Source: Chinchilla lanigera
Lineage: Eukaryota; Chordata; Mammalia; Rodentia; Chinchillidae
NCBI RefSeq assembly: GCF_000276665.1
Contig: NW_004955484.1
Span: forward strand, 4,332,021 to 4,396,020
DNA: 64,000 nt
Direction of reading: 5' to 3'
How positions within the stretch are numbered: position 1 is the first letter of the stretch; every line of letters starts with the position of its first letter. Position numbers and translations under genes: made by a program. The notes beneath the pieces are model-generated. The model was given only the letters and a program-made list of their open reading frames with translations, made no database searches and was not told where the DNA came from. This document shows positions 21,711 through 35,700 of the stretch, piece by piece.

Positions 21711-21835
21711 CTGGTCATGGTGGTACACACCTGTAATACCAACACCTGGGAGGTTGAGGCAGGAGGATCATCATGAGTTCAAGGTGAGCCTAGGCTACAC
21801 AGCGAAACCCTCACTCCAAAAATGAAACAAAACAA
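21711..21835 (+). repeat. B1-like SINE
   Basis: CACTGGTCATGGTGGTACACACC...GGAGGTTGAGGCAGGAGGATCATCATGAG and an A-rich end. Confidence 0.85.
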
Positions 21836-21946
21836 GATAAACCTAATTCCACACATAAGTTAGGAGAGAAAAGTATAGCTGCATGATAAAATGTTTATAA
21901 AATAAGCATTCCATTTTAAAACAAAAGCATGAAAAAGATATTCCAT

Positions 21947-21961
21947 TTTATTTTATTTATT
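21947..21961 (-). terminator. PHLPP2: Triple overlapping poly(A) signal, likely PHLPP2 3' end
   Basis: On the minus strand three overlapping AATAAA hexamers occur at 21956-21961, 21952-21957 and 21947-21952, inside an AT-rich run. They lie about 3.6 kb downstream of the PHLPP2 stop, in keeping with the long 3' UTR of this gene in mammals. Actual use is inferred. Confidence 0.55.
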
Positions 21962-23308
21962 ATTGTTATTGTTATTTTTTACAAACAATAGATTTGCTGC
22001 AACATGCTCTGGCTCATATTATTGAATTAAAAAATTTAACACATTTCAAAAAATATCAAAAATACACTATAATGAGTCTTAGGACTACAATACAACAATG
22101 ATTGCACAAAACCATAAGATATGAGCTCACTGTCTGGATGCTATCCATTGGCAACAGTGAGAGAAACCCTATAGCATCTGGGAGAGGTGCATGAGATTTA
22201 GAGTACAAGGAGTTTATGCTGATTGATCACCAAATGAGGGAACAGAGCAGGTCTGACTGTAGCTGCATTTCTCAATCTAGGAAGTGCTTACCCAGCCCCT
22301 GGGGAAAGTCACTAACTGGAGAGAAAGATTAACTTGCCTCCATGATTGGGGAGCCTGGAAGGCTCCACCCAGAGGGAAGTAAAAAGTGACACAAGACAGT
22401 TCTACGGTGATGCTGCGGACATCACCGAATGGCTTGGAGACTAATTCTTTAGTAACTGATACATTTATTGATAACAGCCAAGTGCTCCCTTATGGAGGTC
22501 TCTTCATTAATAATTATTGAATAAATAGAGAAGGTGAGCCTGTGGCTTCCAAGTACCTGCTTTTACTGAAGGTCTACATAGAAAGAGCATCATCTGATAG
22601 TCAGTAGATCAGCCAAACCTAACTGGCTCCATCTCCTGGAAAACAGCACTCAATACAAGCAATTGTAATAGCACCCAGTGATTACCAAGCTGCTCTTCTG
22701 TATGCCAAGAAAATGAGTTCACCGACTTATTGCACAAGTACAATCTACAGTAGTATAATGAAGCCCTCGCTGTGTCAGGAGTGTCATTCCATGACTTCAC
22801 CACAGCAGCACTGCTGCTTTCTGTCCTATACTACCATTCAAATTTTCAGGTATACAGCCGCATTTTCCTTTCCCTGCGGAACTCCTCAACTGCAGCCGTA
22901 ACGAGAAGTGTTCCTTCAGAGGTACATGGGTTTCCGTGCTACAGATCACCTTTACTCCGCCCACTGGGGGAACACACCCTCTGGGTAAAGTCCTGGCAAG
23001 ATCACACTCCCCTGGAGAAACATTACTGCTCTCACTGGCAGCCTGCCCAGATAATAAATCTGTAAATTACCTTGCCGGTCAAAATAGGTATGTGGTACAT
23101 TTTTGGTAATGGGCTATGGCCTTTTCACCCTGCTTTAATACAGAGCAACTGTAGAAAGACATGAATGAAAGGAAATTGCAAAATGTAAGTTTTGGTATAG
23201 CCTACGTTAAAGGTTTTCAGTATAACTGAACAGGTCCTAAAAATAACACTACCACATAAAAATACATTTGGAATTTCAGAGTTCTGCTGACCAAAAGTAA
23301 GCACACTT

Positions 23309-23476
23309 TTTTGGGGGTGGTACTTGGGGATTGAACCCAGGGCCTTCATACTGAGCTACATCTACAGTCCTTTCACTTCTGGAGACAAGCTGCCCAGGTG
23401 GGGCTTAGACTTTTAATCTGCAGCCTCAGCCTCCGATGAAGCCGAGCTTATCTGTGTGTGCCACCATGCCCAGCTG
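23309..23476 (-). repeat. B1-ID dimeric SINE within the PHLPP2 3' UTR
   Basis: TTTTTTGGGGGTGGTACTTGGGGATTGAACCC...CTGAGCTACATCTACAGTCC (ID half), then a diverged B1 half with CAGCCTCAGCCTCC and GTGCCACCATGCCCAGCT. Confidence 0.75.
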
Positions 23477-25577
23477 CTACACTTACTTTTGCTAAGGTCA
23501 CTGCAGAACTGGGTTTTGAGGTGATTCCAGTTAGCGGGGCGGTAGACACACAGACGACATGAAAAGGGTTCACAGATAAAGTACTTTTTTATGATATGCT
23601 ACTAAAGTGGTATTCTTCCAAAATAACTGATTTTTAGACAACATCACGATTCTATAACCCGAAGGTTTGGCTGTCTTGAGTAGGAAGATGTTTTACATCA
23701 CCCATTACCTACAATCTTGGGTTTTCCCTCCATTTTTTTTTCCTTTTTCATTTTCCCGTATAAAAATAAGGTGGCAACACACTATTGTTCCCATCTTTTA
23801 ACAGCACCTAAACTTCATATGAGCCACCGTGTTCCCCACTTCAAATCAAAAACCTGAGTTCTAAAGTTTTTCAGTAGCTGGCCAGTAGTTTGACAGGGAG
23901 AAGTCAAGTGTTCCTGATGATTAGGGTTCAAGTTCAGATTCTAGAGGGGTCGACTAGTAGGCAGCTACTACAGTGGCACAAAATTCTTCAAGAGAGTACC
24001 TCACTGACACATGCACAGGGGTATGGGACCTCTGAGAAAATGGGGAGACATAACTATTTGTGGACAGGTCATCTGATTTTGACTTCGAACAAAAACTTCT
24101 CCCAAAATACAAATGAATAAATATATACTTTCAACAGAATATTTAATGTTTTGTTTCTGATGAAACAAAGTGAGTTCCACTCTATTTTCCTTTTAATTAT
24201 GAAATATTCTAAACTTTCAAAGCACATTTCCCATTGGGTAAAACCAAGCAATGGTAAAATAAGGTAGGAATTCATTTTTCTAAGTAAATCTTTTAATGAA
24301 ACAAGTGACAGAAATATGGAAGAAACTGCATCTTGCTAGGATTATATGGAATGTGAAAAATACAAGTTTTTTGTAAGCTTAGAAATTTTTCAATTAAGAG
24401 TCTTTCTTATATTGGTATTGAGCCCATACTCTGAAACCACATATGGTGGGAAGTTAAGTTCAGAAGGGTGAACTGTCAAACATGAAAGAGTGAGCTCCCA
24501 GTGAACCATCTCTCTGTTCTAAAGAAGGAACAAATTTAACCTGTGAGCTCCACCCACCTGTTCTCATTCAGCTTCTGGTTCAGGGTCATCTCTGTAACTC
24601 AGTTACTTGGGTACCAGCGGTGTCGGTGTGGCCCACCGGGTGGCTGATGGCCAACGTTACCACATATTAGAGAAACAGGTCAATCCAAGTACCCACTCTG
24701 TGATCTGCTGGAACCACAAGTCCTAGCAGATGTCACATCTGTCAAAGAGTGACCCTCTTTATCGGACACGGGGGAAGCAGTCTCAGTTATCACTTCTTCC
24801 CCACCTTCATCCCCCAAAGACGATCCTACTACCCTAAGATTCCCAGGAGCTTTCACAGTCTGATATCAAACAATAGTTCAAACAATTTCCAGGACCCTTC
24901 TAAGTACCCTCAGAGAAGACTCCAACACCCAGTCGTCTTTCTGCTTATGAAAAGAGGTGCCAGGCTGCCTCTAAGAAGATTGGCTCGAGTGCAGATTCAA
25001 AAATAAAAAGTTCACAGTCAATGAAAAGTGCTCTCATTACATTACATACATAAATTATCTGTTTGGTTCTACATCTCCAATAAACATCATTTTGATAGGC
25101 TGTATTCTCGTAGAGAAGAACGAAAAGCCATGTGACTAGTCACATCACCCCCCCATTAGTTAGTCTAAGAGATAAGGTGACTTCTCTGTCACAGAGATCC
25201 ATCAGCAGCAATTAGTAAAAGAAATAAACCTTCAGTTACTTCCTCCACAGAAAAAGTCCCTTTCCTGCCCAGGCAGGCAAATTCTCAAAATGATCCTAGG
25301 AGAGAAAGGGTTAATGGCAGGTGGTAGGACTGATACAGAACAACATCTGCTTTCTTCCCAGTAACTCTGGGAATTCCAATGCAGGTTAAATGTGAAACTT
25401 AACACTGACGTGGTACTGGCCCATCGAGAGCCAGGCCCTAATAGCTGTCATGTTTTTTGGCTCCAAGTTCTACTCCATGTATCTATGGTTAGAAACACAG
25501 AGGCAAAGGGCCTCTGCACGGTCCACTCCCCAACCGCACACACCCTCCCTCACACTGTGCCCCCTGCAGGGGCAGAA

Positions 25578-26732
25578 TCACAGCGCTGTGTCAAACTCCT
25601 CTGGGGGCTCGGTCCGATCCTCTTCATGGGGTTCGGGCTGGGGCCTGCCTTCCTGGTGCTGCTTCATTTGCTCCTTCACTTCTTCCTCCAGGTCACGAGG
25701 TACAACAAACTGATCCTCTGGTTCCAGCTGAGTGGGGGCAGCAAAGTAGCCAGTTTTCCTCTTGGGTGCCTCTGTGGCCACTTCTATGAGGTTCAGACTG
25801 TCTTCTAGGGGCACGATAGAGCCATTAGAGAGTTTCTTTCCATACAGACAGGAAGTGGAAGGAGACTTCTGTAACTCCATCTTGTCCTTGTTCAGTGGCA
25901 TAAGTATGCCGCTATTCACACTGTTCTGTCTTCGGATCCCAAAGCACAGCCCTCTAGGGTGTTCCTCAGGACACGAAGTGGAAGAATTCTCTTTTCGCGT
26001 AGGAGAGTTCTCAAGATCTCTTCCTCGGCAGCAGTGGATGTCTACTTCCACTTCCACCTTGCTGCCATTGGTGATGACCCCTTCCACAGGCTGGTCATCG
26101 TCACTGTCCAGGCCATTGTCAGACTGATTACTGGAGAAGGTTGCACAAGAAGGCTGGCGCTGAAAAACCCCAGAGGCGGGTGTTGGGTGGAGGCTGCAGC
26201 GCCTTTCTGGCCTTGGGACCAAGCCAGCCTCCAGGCCTCCAGTGTTGTGTTCATCAGAAGCGGTGGAGCCCACCTCACTGCTCACCTCAGAGGTGGACAT
26301 CTCACTGCTAAACTCTGAGGCAATCCCACTACTAGAGGAAGGAGTGGTTGGCTTGGGGGCATCCTTGATGGCGGTGGTTGAAGGAAATCCCACAGGACCT
26401 GGGAGGGTGAGTCCATTCATTTCACAAGTGCAGCCTTCCTCACCAATGTTCAAATACACCACCATTGCCCCCACATTGTCCTGACAACCATAGCTCTGCG
26501 CTAACGTGCACAGCTTCTTGGCAGCTGCCAACGGGTCTTGCACATGACGTACTGCATTGATAGCTTCCGTGTATGACAAGTGTTCCCACAATGCTTTGTT
26601 TCCCAGAATCAGCAGCTCATCTTGAATGGTAAGTGAAGTGGAAGATATGTGGGGCTTGGGGAGGATCCAAGGGTACAGGTAGGTACAACCCAGCATCCGA
26701 GTACAGCAAGTTACCCCATTCACTTTATTGTC
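25578..26732 (-). CDS. PHLPP2: PHLPP2 window exon 16 (last): end of phosphatase domain and C-terminal tail
   Basis: Phase-0 acceptor (CATCTCTAG before GACAATAAAG, 26733-26734). Encodes 384 residues and TGA at 25578-25580. The first ~95 residues finish the PP2C domain, with [22 protein letters not shown] and the metal-site motif [10 protein letters not shown]. The rest is a low-complexity tail: Ser-rich ([22 protein letters not shown]), an acidic DSDDDQ stretch, and basic segments RRQNS and KRKTG that look like kinase sites. It ends PPEEFDTAL, a type I PDZ ligand known in PHLPP proteins to bind scaffolds. Confidence 0.97.
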   Translation of the reverse strand, partial: DNKVNGVTCCTRMLGCTYLYPWILPKPHISSTSLTIQDELLILGNKALWEHLSYTEAINAVRHVQDPLAAAKKLCTLAQSYGCQDNVGAMVVYLNIGEEGCTCEMNGLTLPGPVGFPSTTAIKDAPKPTTPSSSSGIASEFSSEMSTSEVSSEVGSTASDEHNTGGLEAGLVPRPERRCSLHPTPASGVFQRQPSCATFSSNQSDNGLDSDDDQPVEGVITNGSKVEVEVDIHCCRGRDLENSPTRKENSSTSCPEEHPRGLCFGIRRQNSVNSGILMPLNKDKMELQKSPSTSCLYGKKLSNGSIVPLEDSLNLIEVATEAPKRKTGYFAAPTQLEPEDQFVVPRDLEEEVKEQMKQHQEGRPQPEPHEEDRTEPPEEFDTAL

Positions 26733-29700
26733 CTAGAGATGAGCAAAATACAAATATTGAGAAAGAAGCAACAATGACATGCAATTTTATATCTTTGGCA
26801 ATGTCTAGGGATCTACAATAAAGTATATTTTATATATGATTTGTCCTAGAATCAGTACAATTATAAGTGGATTTACAAATATAAATGTAGAAAGATTCTT
26901 TTTTTTTTTTTAAGATTCTAAAAAGACAAAATGCCATATGGCTATTATACCAAATAGTTGAGTGGTCTGAAGGGAAATCCAATTAAATAAAGTAATTAAA
27001 AGGCACCACCATCTAAAAAGACATTTGTTCTAACATGAAGGACAGGCCTCAGCATGTCCTTAAATCAAGAAACGTGTTAGAAAAACTATAGCCAGAACTA
27101 CTATCAGTTTCCCATCCCTAGTCCTCTCAGGCCAAAACTAAGATGAATCACTAAAAATGATTTCTTACAGGCACAGTTGGGACTGCAAAGATATCCAATG
27201 GATAAGACAGTACCAGTGGCTAAATCATGAAATAAATACTAAAAACATTCTGCTTAAAAATGGGAGCTTGAAATCTACGTGCTCTGCAGGGATGGAGTCA
27301 AGAATGAAGAGCGACTCAAATCAGAACCCATGTATTTCCAAATGAAGAGGAAGAAATCAGCCTGGCTGCAGGTTGGGAATGTTTATATGCTGAACACTTT
27401 GTTACTGATTTAAAAAAGAAAACCCAAAACTCTAAAGTCATCAATGAATGAATTTCATAATGGCAGCCACTTTCTGAGTAAAAACCCTGGCTTCTCACTT
27501 AGTGTTTGATACAAACACTAAAACTTAATTTTCTTCATCTATAAAATGGAAATAAAGGCATTCTTGGGGGTTATTGGTAAGATTAAGTAAATTTATAGCT
27601 ATAATGCTCGGTAAATGATGCAAACAAAATGTGACAAAAGTAACAAAAATTTTTCCTACTTGTCTCAGATGCCCTAAGAAAAACAATAATAAATAAATAA
27701 ATAAATATCGTTTAAATTCTATAAAAACAGACTAGTCAAATAAAAGTTGTCTTAAAATTTTTTTTATTTTAAAAGTTGTCTTTTATCTTTCATTTGTTTT
27801 GACTGAAAGACCTTCCTAAAATTAATGCCTCATAATTCCAGAATCCTAGTAGTATCGACAACATTATAATGATACTTGCTGGTTTTGTACCTCCTGGGGT
27901 GGAATCTAAGATGGATAGTCCTTATGTAGAACTCTGACAAAATAGAGAGCCCAGAAATAGACCCACACAAATAAAATCAACTCATCCTTGACAAAGGAAC
28001 GGAGGACAACTGCGGAGAAAGGGTAGTCTTTCTAACAAATGGTTCCAGCACAACTAGACATAGCCATTAAAAAAAAATCTAGAGCCAGAGGCAAGGCTTA
28101 CACTTTCACAAAAATTAATTCAAAGTGAACCAACAATCTAAATGTAAAACTCAAAACTATAAAACTTCCAGAAGATAATAGAGCAGAAAATATGATGACC
28201 TTGGGTTTGGCAATGCACTTTTAGATGGAACACCAAAAGCACAATCCATGAGGAAAAGCAAAACAAACTGATAGCTGGGACTTCACTACAACCAAAAACT
28301 TAAGAAACTGTTAAGAGAATGGGGAGATAAGCCGCATACCAGGAGGAAATATTTGCAAAACACATTATCTGATAAAAGATTTGTTTCTAAAACATACAAA
28401 GAAATCTCTTAAAACTCAACAATAAACAATCCAATTTAAAATGGGCAAAAGATCTGAACAGAATTCTGCTTTGTAGTAAATAATGTTCACATGCTGAAGT
28501 CTCTCTGAAAGAAAAGTTATGCTAATTTCTTTAAAAGGAGAAAAACTATAAAATAGTAGAGATACATGATACTTTATTACTAAAAGGAACACTGGAGTAT
28601 ACTAAGTTATATAAAGTATATTATCAACAGGAAAAAAATATTCTGAAACTTCACATTTCAGAATAGGAATGCCACACTATAGAAATCCGTCGTTTTCTGT
28701 TTAAATAACAAAGCAAAGGAACTGGGAACTAAGGGAGACACAACATTTATCTTATTTGTTAGCTATTCATTTAAAGGATGATGAATTAGGACTTTCCATT
28801 TCTTTGGATTTTATTTTGTTTGTTTTTGAGACAGGGTCTTGCTATGTATGTAGTTCAGCCTGGCCTCGGACTTGGGGTGATCCTCCTGCCTCAGCCTCCT
28901 GAGTACTGGGATTAGAGGCGTGTGCCACCACACCCAGCAGGACTTTTCATTTCTAATTAATTCTACTTTTTCCTTTTGTTACTAATTGCTCAATACATTT
29001 TCTTTTAGTCCTACTAGTGAAGCCATACAAATTGAACATTTATCCGGACTGAATACAATTTATAAAGCATGACAGAAACAAAACAAACTTCAAGGCCTCT
29101 ACATAAAACAACCTTCACTGGATTTTGGGAACAGAAGTGACTGGCAGAGAGTGTGATGTACCTCTGTTATGATGGCTTTTTGGTCCTTCACTCTTTGTGC
29201 CTCTTCTGGGTCCTGTCCGAGGCTGAAGATCTTAGAGAGAGGTACTGGCTTTCCACCTCGACACAGGACTGCTTGGCATGTGCCAACATTAGCCACAGTC
29301 AAGCTGAAACTACTTGTTGGATCGGCAGTGTCAGGGCGGATGTAGCACAGGAGAGCAGAGGACCCCAGCTTCTGGCCAGCCATTCCTAACTTCCTGTTTA
29401 GAAAAAAAGGAAAATGAAGCTTGTTTTTCTGCCATGGGGATCATGAAACACCTAACCCTTATCTACCCGAAAGAAGACTTCTGATACGGGTGAGGGTGGT
29501 AAAGAGTTATGCCTTCCATTCTCAGCTAATGGAGGAAAAAAATTAAAGGTGGGGGTGGGGCTAGAACACATGCGTCTTTCTCTACTGCTTTGTATCTGAT
29601 CAGAGACTTCCTAATTCAGGGCTTCGGAAACTTCAGCAATCATCTCGAGGGTCTGGTAACTGTTTGAGCACAGAGTGCTGGGTCCTGCCCCTAGCATTTC

Positions 29701-32700
29701 TGCATCAGGGATTAAGAGGCTGGCCCAACAATCTTCATTTCTAACAAGTTTCTGGGGGTGCTGTGGATGCTGGCCCTGAAAAAACACTGAGAATCAGTCA
29801 GGTTGTCAGTTTTCTTTTCTTTTCTTTTGAGACAGGGTTTTACTATGTAGTTTGGGCTGGCTTGAACTCACTATGTAACCCAGGCTGGCCTTGAACTCCC
29901 AGCTATTCTCCTGCCTCAGCCTCCAGACTGCTGGGATTACAGGCGTGTGCCACCACGACTGGCCTGGCTATCAGTTTCTTGAAGGAAGGACTGTAATTCT
30001 CATGTTTCCTCCATACACATGGCATCAATGTCCCCACACATAGGACACCATACTAACACAGAGCAATCAGTCGCAAGAGAATTTAGTGCCACATTCCAAC
30101 TCTGCCATGTATTGGCTGGAGACTCACAGCAAGCTATTTCTCTCAGACATTTCTCTGACAAAATGTCTGCCTGTTTTGGTTGATTTGAAATTAAAGACAC
30201 AGGATGAGAAATGCACGGAACAAGCACCAGGACCTTGGGAGACGCTTCATAAATTAAAATCCTTTTTCCAAACCCATTATTTTCTGCCTAACAAGCACAA
30301 GGTCCTGAGTTTGCTTCCTGGTCAAAAAAAAAAACAAAAAAATTCCAAACCCATTATTTTACCAAGCTTCTAGCTCAATTCTACTAAAAAACAGATTCCT
30401 TCCCAACACCATGCTTTGTTAGGATGGCAGATAAAACCAGCTCCAACTGCAGGTGGTTCCACTCAGCCTTGACTATAAAAGTTAACCTCTCAGTTATTCA
30501 CATCCTTTATGCAGCTCTCCTGATGTACAAGACACTACCTTAGCTACCAAGAGACTTTCAATAGTTCGATTAAGGGGTTTTCCCTTAAATGGCTTAGACT
30601 TGAATAAGGTTCATTGGGTAAACCCTAGTAACAAGTATTCTAAATGCCTGAATCTGATCAGTGCTTGTTAACCTTTCCCAGGTCACTGATTCTTTGGAGA
30701 ATCTTACGAAAGCTTACCACCTTCCTCCCCAACATGTACAGACGTAGATGCACCACAATCTTTTGCACATAATTTCTGAGTTTCCCAGATCCCCAGAAGC
30801 CTTTGGGTTCAACAGAAAAGAGAGATGACTCCACAGGCTCCTTAAAGAGCCAAAGTTCCCATCAGGCTATCCTGATACTGAGAAACTATGGAAGAAAGAA
30901 TAGGAACACTCTTGAATTCGTAATTTAAACCTTGGTTTTCTGCTTTAGAGAAATTTATTTTTCAAAAGCCGAGCTCACCTAGGAATTATTCAACCCACCT
31001 GCTTACCTGTGAGATACCAAGAAGGTGCTGGCCATGAAAACTGTGTCATTTGTTGACTGCTGTATTTCTTCCAAAAGCACATCTGCCATTGTGCACTGCA
31101 GCAGGCGAGGAAGCTCCTCATTTCGGTCCCCATCAAACATGCCATACACAGCTCCTACCCCCTCTGCAAAGTTATCCATAGCTAAGGCAGACACACACAG
31201 CCTAGGGAAGAAATATAAGAAGATGGTACAGTCATCAAAGAGAGCTTTGGTAAAAAAATTACTCTTGAAAGAGTGCTCTTTAAAAAAGTATTAGCTGAAG
31301 ATGAGTAATATTAGTGGGTAAATCTTCACCTCTACATGGAAAAAGGCCCTAGATAAGATAATTAAGCAGCATCTGAATGAGCTGATGTCCTAAAGAAAGT
31401 GAGCAGTATATATCAGCTTTGCAGTGCTGTCAGGAAAAGATGTTTTTGGATTAGTTTTGGATTAAGGATTAGTTTTGTCAATGCCCTTCACCCAAAGACC
31501 ACCGGGGCACATCTGTGGTTGAAGCTGGGTTTATTACCCCTTGCAGCAAGGAAGAATGCACCCCATGGCACCCTGGAGTACCTAGGGAAGAAGGTGCTAG
31601 AAAAAACCCTGTATGGGTTTTGGCTTCAGTTGGGCTATTTTGGGGCAGTCTGAGGAAGTGAAAGATTACAGCAAACTGGGGACCATCAGCAGGGCTGTTA
31701 TGTAGTTGGACACTGCAATCAATCTTATCAGTAGGGGAGGAAAATGAGCACAGGGAGAAAGGCACTGGAGGGGATATCTGGTAGACATTCACTTTGTTAT
31801 TTTACTTTTATGATGGTCCCGGAAGGATCTTATCTGATGTTGATGTTCTTTGATCTGTTTAACAACATGGCCTTGCTACGAGCACCAGACCTGTTCCCAG
31901 ATACCAGGGGCTGCCTTTTTCCTTTCTCAAGTCTCCACAGCCCACATACTCACTTATTTCTCTGTCCTGCCATTTCAGCCAGTCCATGGCTCCAGAAAGT
32001 TGATGTAACTGTGGAATCTGTGGTCGGCAAAGGTTTCTGATCAATTTTCAGGGTTGTGATATGGCTGTGGGAGGCAGAGGAAGAAAAGATTAAACCATAT
32101 TCTGGCAATGTGGTTACTGGGAATTGAACTCAGGACCTTGTGCTTGCCAGGCAAGCACTGTGCTGCTGAGCTATAACCCAGCCTCTCTTTTGTATTTCAT
32201 AACAACTATCTCAACAGTAACATTTTTATAAAATAAGCCCTTTACAGACTAAAATGCATTTCCACAGAGACTGAATGAAAATAGTTTGATGAACTCCTGA
32301 CTCAGATGGAAGAGAAAAAAAAGAACAGGGGCAGGAGGAAAGTAAGGACCAAATGTTGTTAAAATTAATGCACAACACAGATGAGGATCTCTAAGTTTCA
32401 GCCAACTACTTACTTTAAATACTATTAGCAAATGAAATTCGGTGCAATGAGTGAATTGTACTGCTCCTTACTTATTGTAATGTGGCCTGTCCCACCTGAA
32501 ATATCCATGCCTGCTACACAAAATTATTCAGTATGGATAGTGGCCACAAAGCAGTACCAAAATAGATTTACTATTGGATAGAACATACATTCATAACTGA
32601 ATCAAAGAAGAGAAACTAGGGACTTTCTCACCTACTTCATTCTATCCTTTTAATTAATTTAGACTGCCACAGTCCTAACAAAGACCCCCAGATGGCTGGT

Positions 32701-35700
32701 GGGCTTCAGAACACAAGCAAATTCAATTTCAGATTTTTTCCCCACCTAAACATGTCCAGAGTCTTGTGTTCCAGAACCAGATTTGTATTTCCAGTCAGGT
32801 CAAGGTCTTGTAATGTAGCAGGCAGAGCCTCCGGAATTAGGATTTCTGTCAAATCATTGCAACTTAGGTCTACAAACTGAGAAGCAGGGGAAAAAAAATC
32901 AAAAGATAATACGTGATAGTTTTACTTCCAAATGCTCAAACTTTCAATACTGTATATCCTCAAAGGGGAATTTAATTTCTTTCCCGGAATGAATTAAGTA
33001 TACTAACATTCCCAAACTGAGCATGTTAGAAGAGAGTGTATCTCTTCCTTGAGAGAAGAAAGTAATTTCACTCATACATCCATCTTCTTCCTTGTAAGAG
33101 AAGCAGCTCAACTCACTCCCTTAAAATTTTTCCCATAGAGACATCATTCAAGCACATAAAAGTACCTGAATCTGAGGCAACTGCAGTATTTCTGGGAAAA
33201 TGCTGATGTTGTTGGAGTGTGCAACAAGGGTGTGCAGCCTTTTGCAGTTTGCTATGGTTGTGGGAATGGTTTTAAGCTTGTTGCCACTTAGGTTCAGTTC
33301 TTCCAGTTGCTCCAATTTGTTTAGTTTGCTGAAAAAGAAACACCAAAATACCATACTGCACCAAAAAAGAACAGTTTCCAACTAAGTGCTGTTTACAGCA
33401 TCTACAGAATACAGAAAGCTGACCTGATCCACCGCAAAGGACCAGTGAGATGGAAGCAAAGAGACAACAGCCGGGCAATCTCAGGCTGACCCGCCACCGA
33501 GCATGTTTCAAGGGCTGACATACTGCTCCTGCCTTCCTGACAGTGGCTCGGTACTAGGTATACACATCTTCCTGATGTCTGATTTACAAGAAATGACTTT
33601 AAAGCGTGAAACTACATTTCTCAAATTTTACAAATGATGCTATATTAAAGAAACATTGTTTTATAATTTACTTTTTTATTTAATACTATATTAAACATGT
33701 TCCCATATCTAATTCTCATGCTTTTCTCTTACACTACTCCCCCTCTGCATCTTACTGAGTTATAAATAGCAATGCCATGTCTGTATCTCAATCTAGCACC
33801 AGAACTGTGCTAGATTCTGAAAACGGTCCAAAAGAAATGAGATTTGGGTTGTACCTATTCAGTTCTTTTTTGGTTTTTTTTTTTTTTTTTTTTTTTTTTT
33901 TGGTTTTTCTCCGGTACCAGACCTATTCAGTTCTAACACTGCTCAGGATATGACCTCACAGAAGACTCAGTATGCAATATACATTTTCTTTAATATGCTG
34001 CTCCTAAATTCCATTTAGCTTTACAATCTGTAACTAGATTACTTTAATTTTGCGTTATCTCCTGTCACTTCTCACCTTTACTACTACTTTATTTTTTTAT
34101 TTTCTTTGATGTATTTTCATTTTTATATCAGCCTACATGGATCCCTCCAACAGTGTCATCAAAGCCAAGCACTGTGGTGCATGCCTGGAATCCCTTGGGA
34201 GGCTGAAGCAGGAAGATCAGGAGTTTGAGACTAGCCAGTGAGTTTAAGGCCAACCTAGATTACGTAGTAAGAACTGTCTCAAAAAAACAAACTGGGTGAA
34301 ATACATTAGTTTTTTAGGGATAAATCTGTTATTACCCAACAGTTTCACAAACAGTCTGATATTTTCACTTTATGTGAAATATTTTGAGGTCAACTAAATT
34401 AATCTCATGAGATTTCAAGACATCTACTATACCCTTAAATTAAGGTTCTATACTAACCTTAAATTCCACAGTTTCCATTCTTTTAAAGAATATAGTTCAT
34501 ATCACTTGCCTTCTTAAATTCTATCTCATTTTATACATGTTCATAAAATTGTCATTTTAAAACAATTAATTCTTTTCTTTCTGTTTTTGTGACAGGGTCT
34601 CGCTACGTAGTTCAGGCTGGCCTTGAACTCTACGTAGCCCAGGCCGGCACTGAACTCGCAGTGATCCTCCTGCTTCACTCTCCTGAGTGCTGTCATTACA
34701 GATGTGCACCACCATGCCTAGCCAATTTTTCTTAGTTTACCACGTTTCTAAGAAAATTTGTAAAACAAACTGAGAATCAGCTGGGGTAGTGGCATATGTC
34801 TGTAATCCCAGCACTTGGGAGCTGAGGCAGGACTGCCCTGAGTTCAACACCAGCCTGGACTAAAGTGAGACCCTGTCGCAAAACACTAAAAAAAATAATT
34901 TTTTTAATTTAAAAAATAAAAATAAAATGAGAATCAAAAGTGATTTCTATTATATGTGTGTGTGTGTGTGATGGAAATTCAGATATTCAATAACTTCATG
35001 TGATATTTATAATTTCATTCCATCAAATGTTTCATGTTCTTAGTTTTTGAAAATATGATTACAAATGACTATTTTGAAGGTGTCTCCACTGCCACTAAAT
35101 AAAAATTGACAGCATTAATCGTCTCTTACGTCTTCGCACACACATAACCTGGCTACAATTCATCTCTTCCTCCAGGCCTAACCCAACCCAGGCCCTGGGC
35201 AATGCAGCCAGTAACTTGTGCATATCTTTAACACCATGCATTTGTAACATTTTATGGCAACTGCCTAGACACTTGTCTACTTCCCCAATTTAATTACAGG
35301 TTTGTTGAACACTCCCCGACCATTACTATAACTAGAACTAAAAATTAAACGCATTTTAACCACAATTTCTTTGGTCACTAATATCTAACAACTAAGTAAG
35401 TACAAACTAGTAAAATGAGATTTTCCCATTGGACTAGTGAAATCTAGCATCGGTCAGTTTACATAAAGAAGTGTCAAACCAAGATGGCTATAATTTAGTC
35501 TGACACATGCAGAATTAATGTTATAATTGAAAAGAATCAAAGTCTGCATTCATTCACCTGGCAGGAAAGGTCTGCAGCTGGTTGTTTGCGAGGTGCAAGA
35601 TCCGCAGGTGTGGATGCCCGACCAGGACAGGGATGCACTGATCTGTCAGGAGGTTGTTGGTCAGGTAAAGCAGCTGCAGCATACTCAGGCTCTCTTCCCC

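Larger units (their letters stand above)
21945..25577 (-). other. PHLPP2: Putative PHLPP2 3' UTR
   Basis: Continuous minus-strand sequence after the stop, largely free of SINEs except for one at 23309-23476, in contrast to the flanking intergenic DNA. It holds a perfect 7-base match to the miR-17/20/93 seed (GCACTTT on the minus strand, 25025-25031) about 550 bases after the stop. The end is set by the poly(A) cluster and is inferred. Confidence 0.6.
26733..29161 (-). other. PHLPP2: PHLPP2 intron
   Basis: Contains a MIR-like piece (about 27490-27620), an L1 ORF2 fragment (27900-28460) and a B1 SINE (28812-28940). The remainder is AT-rich with nothing recognised. Confidence 0.6.
29394..31006 (-). 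other. PHLPP2: PHLPP2 intron
   Basis: Holds a reverse B1 (29818-29965) and a truncated ID (30284-30332). The remainder, including 30360-31000, shows nothing recognised. Confidence 0.6.
33329..35557 (-). other. PHLPP2: PHLPP2 intron
   Basis: Contains a T34 run with a truncated reverse ID (33870-33922), B1 elements at 34160 (+), 34575 (-) and 34785 (+), and a short (GT)n at 34957. The rest is AT-rich with nothing recognised. Confidence 0.6.

Noticed and set aside
25392..26484. Plus-strand open frames opposite the PHLPP2 last exon
   Set aside because: Antisense shadows of a 1155-base coding exon; no independent evidence.
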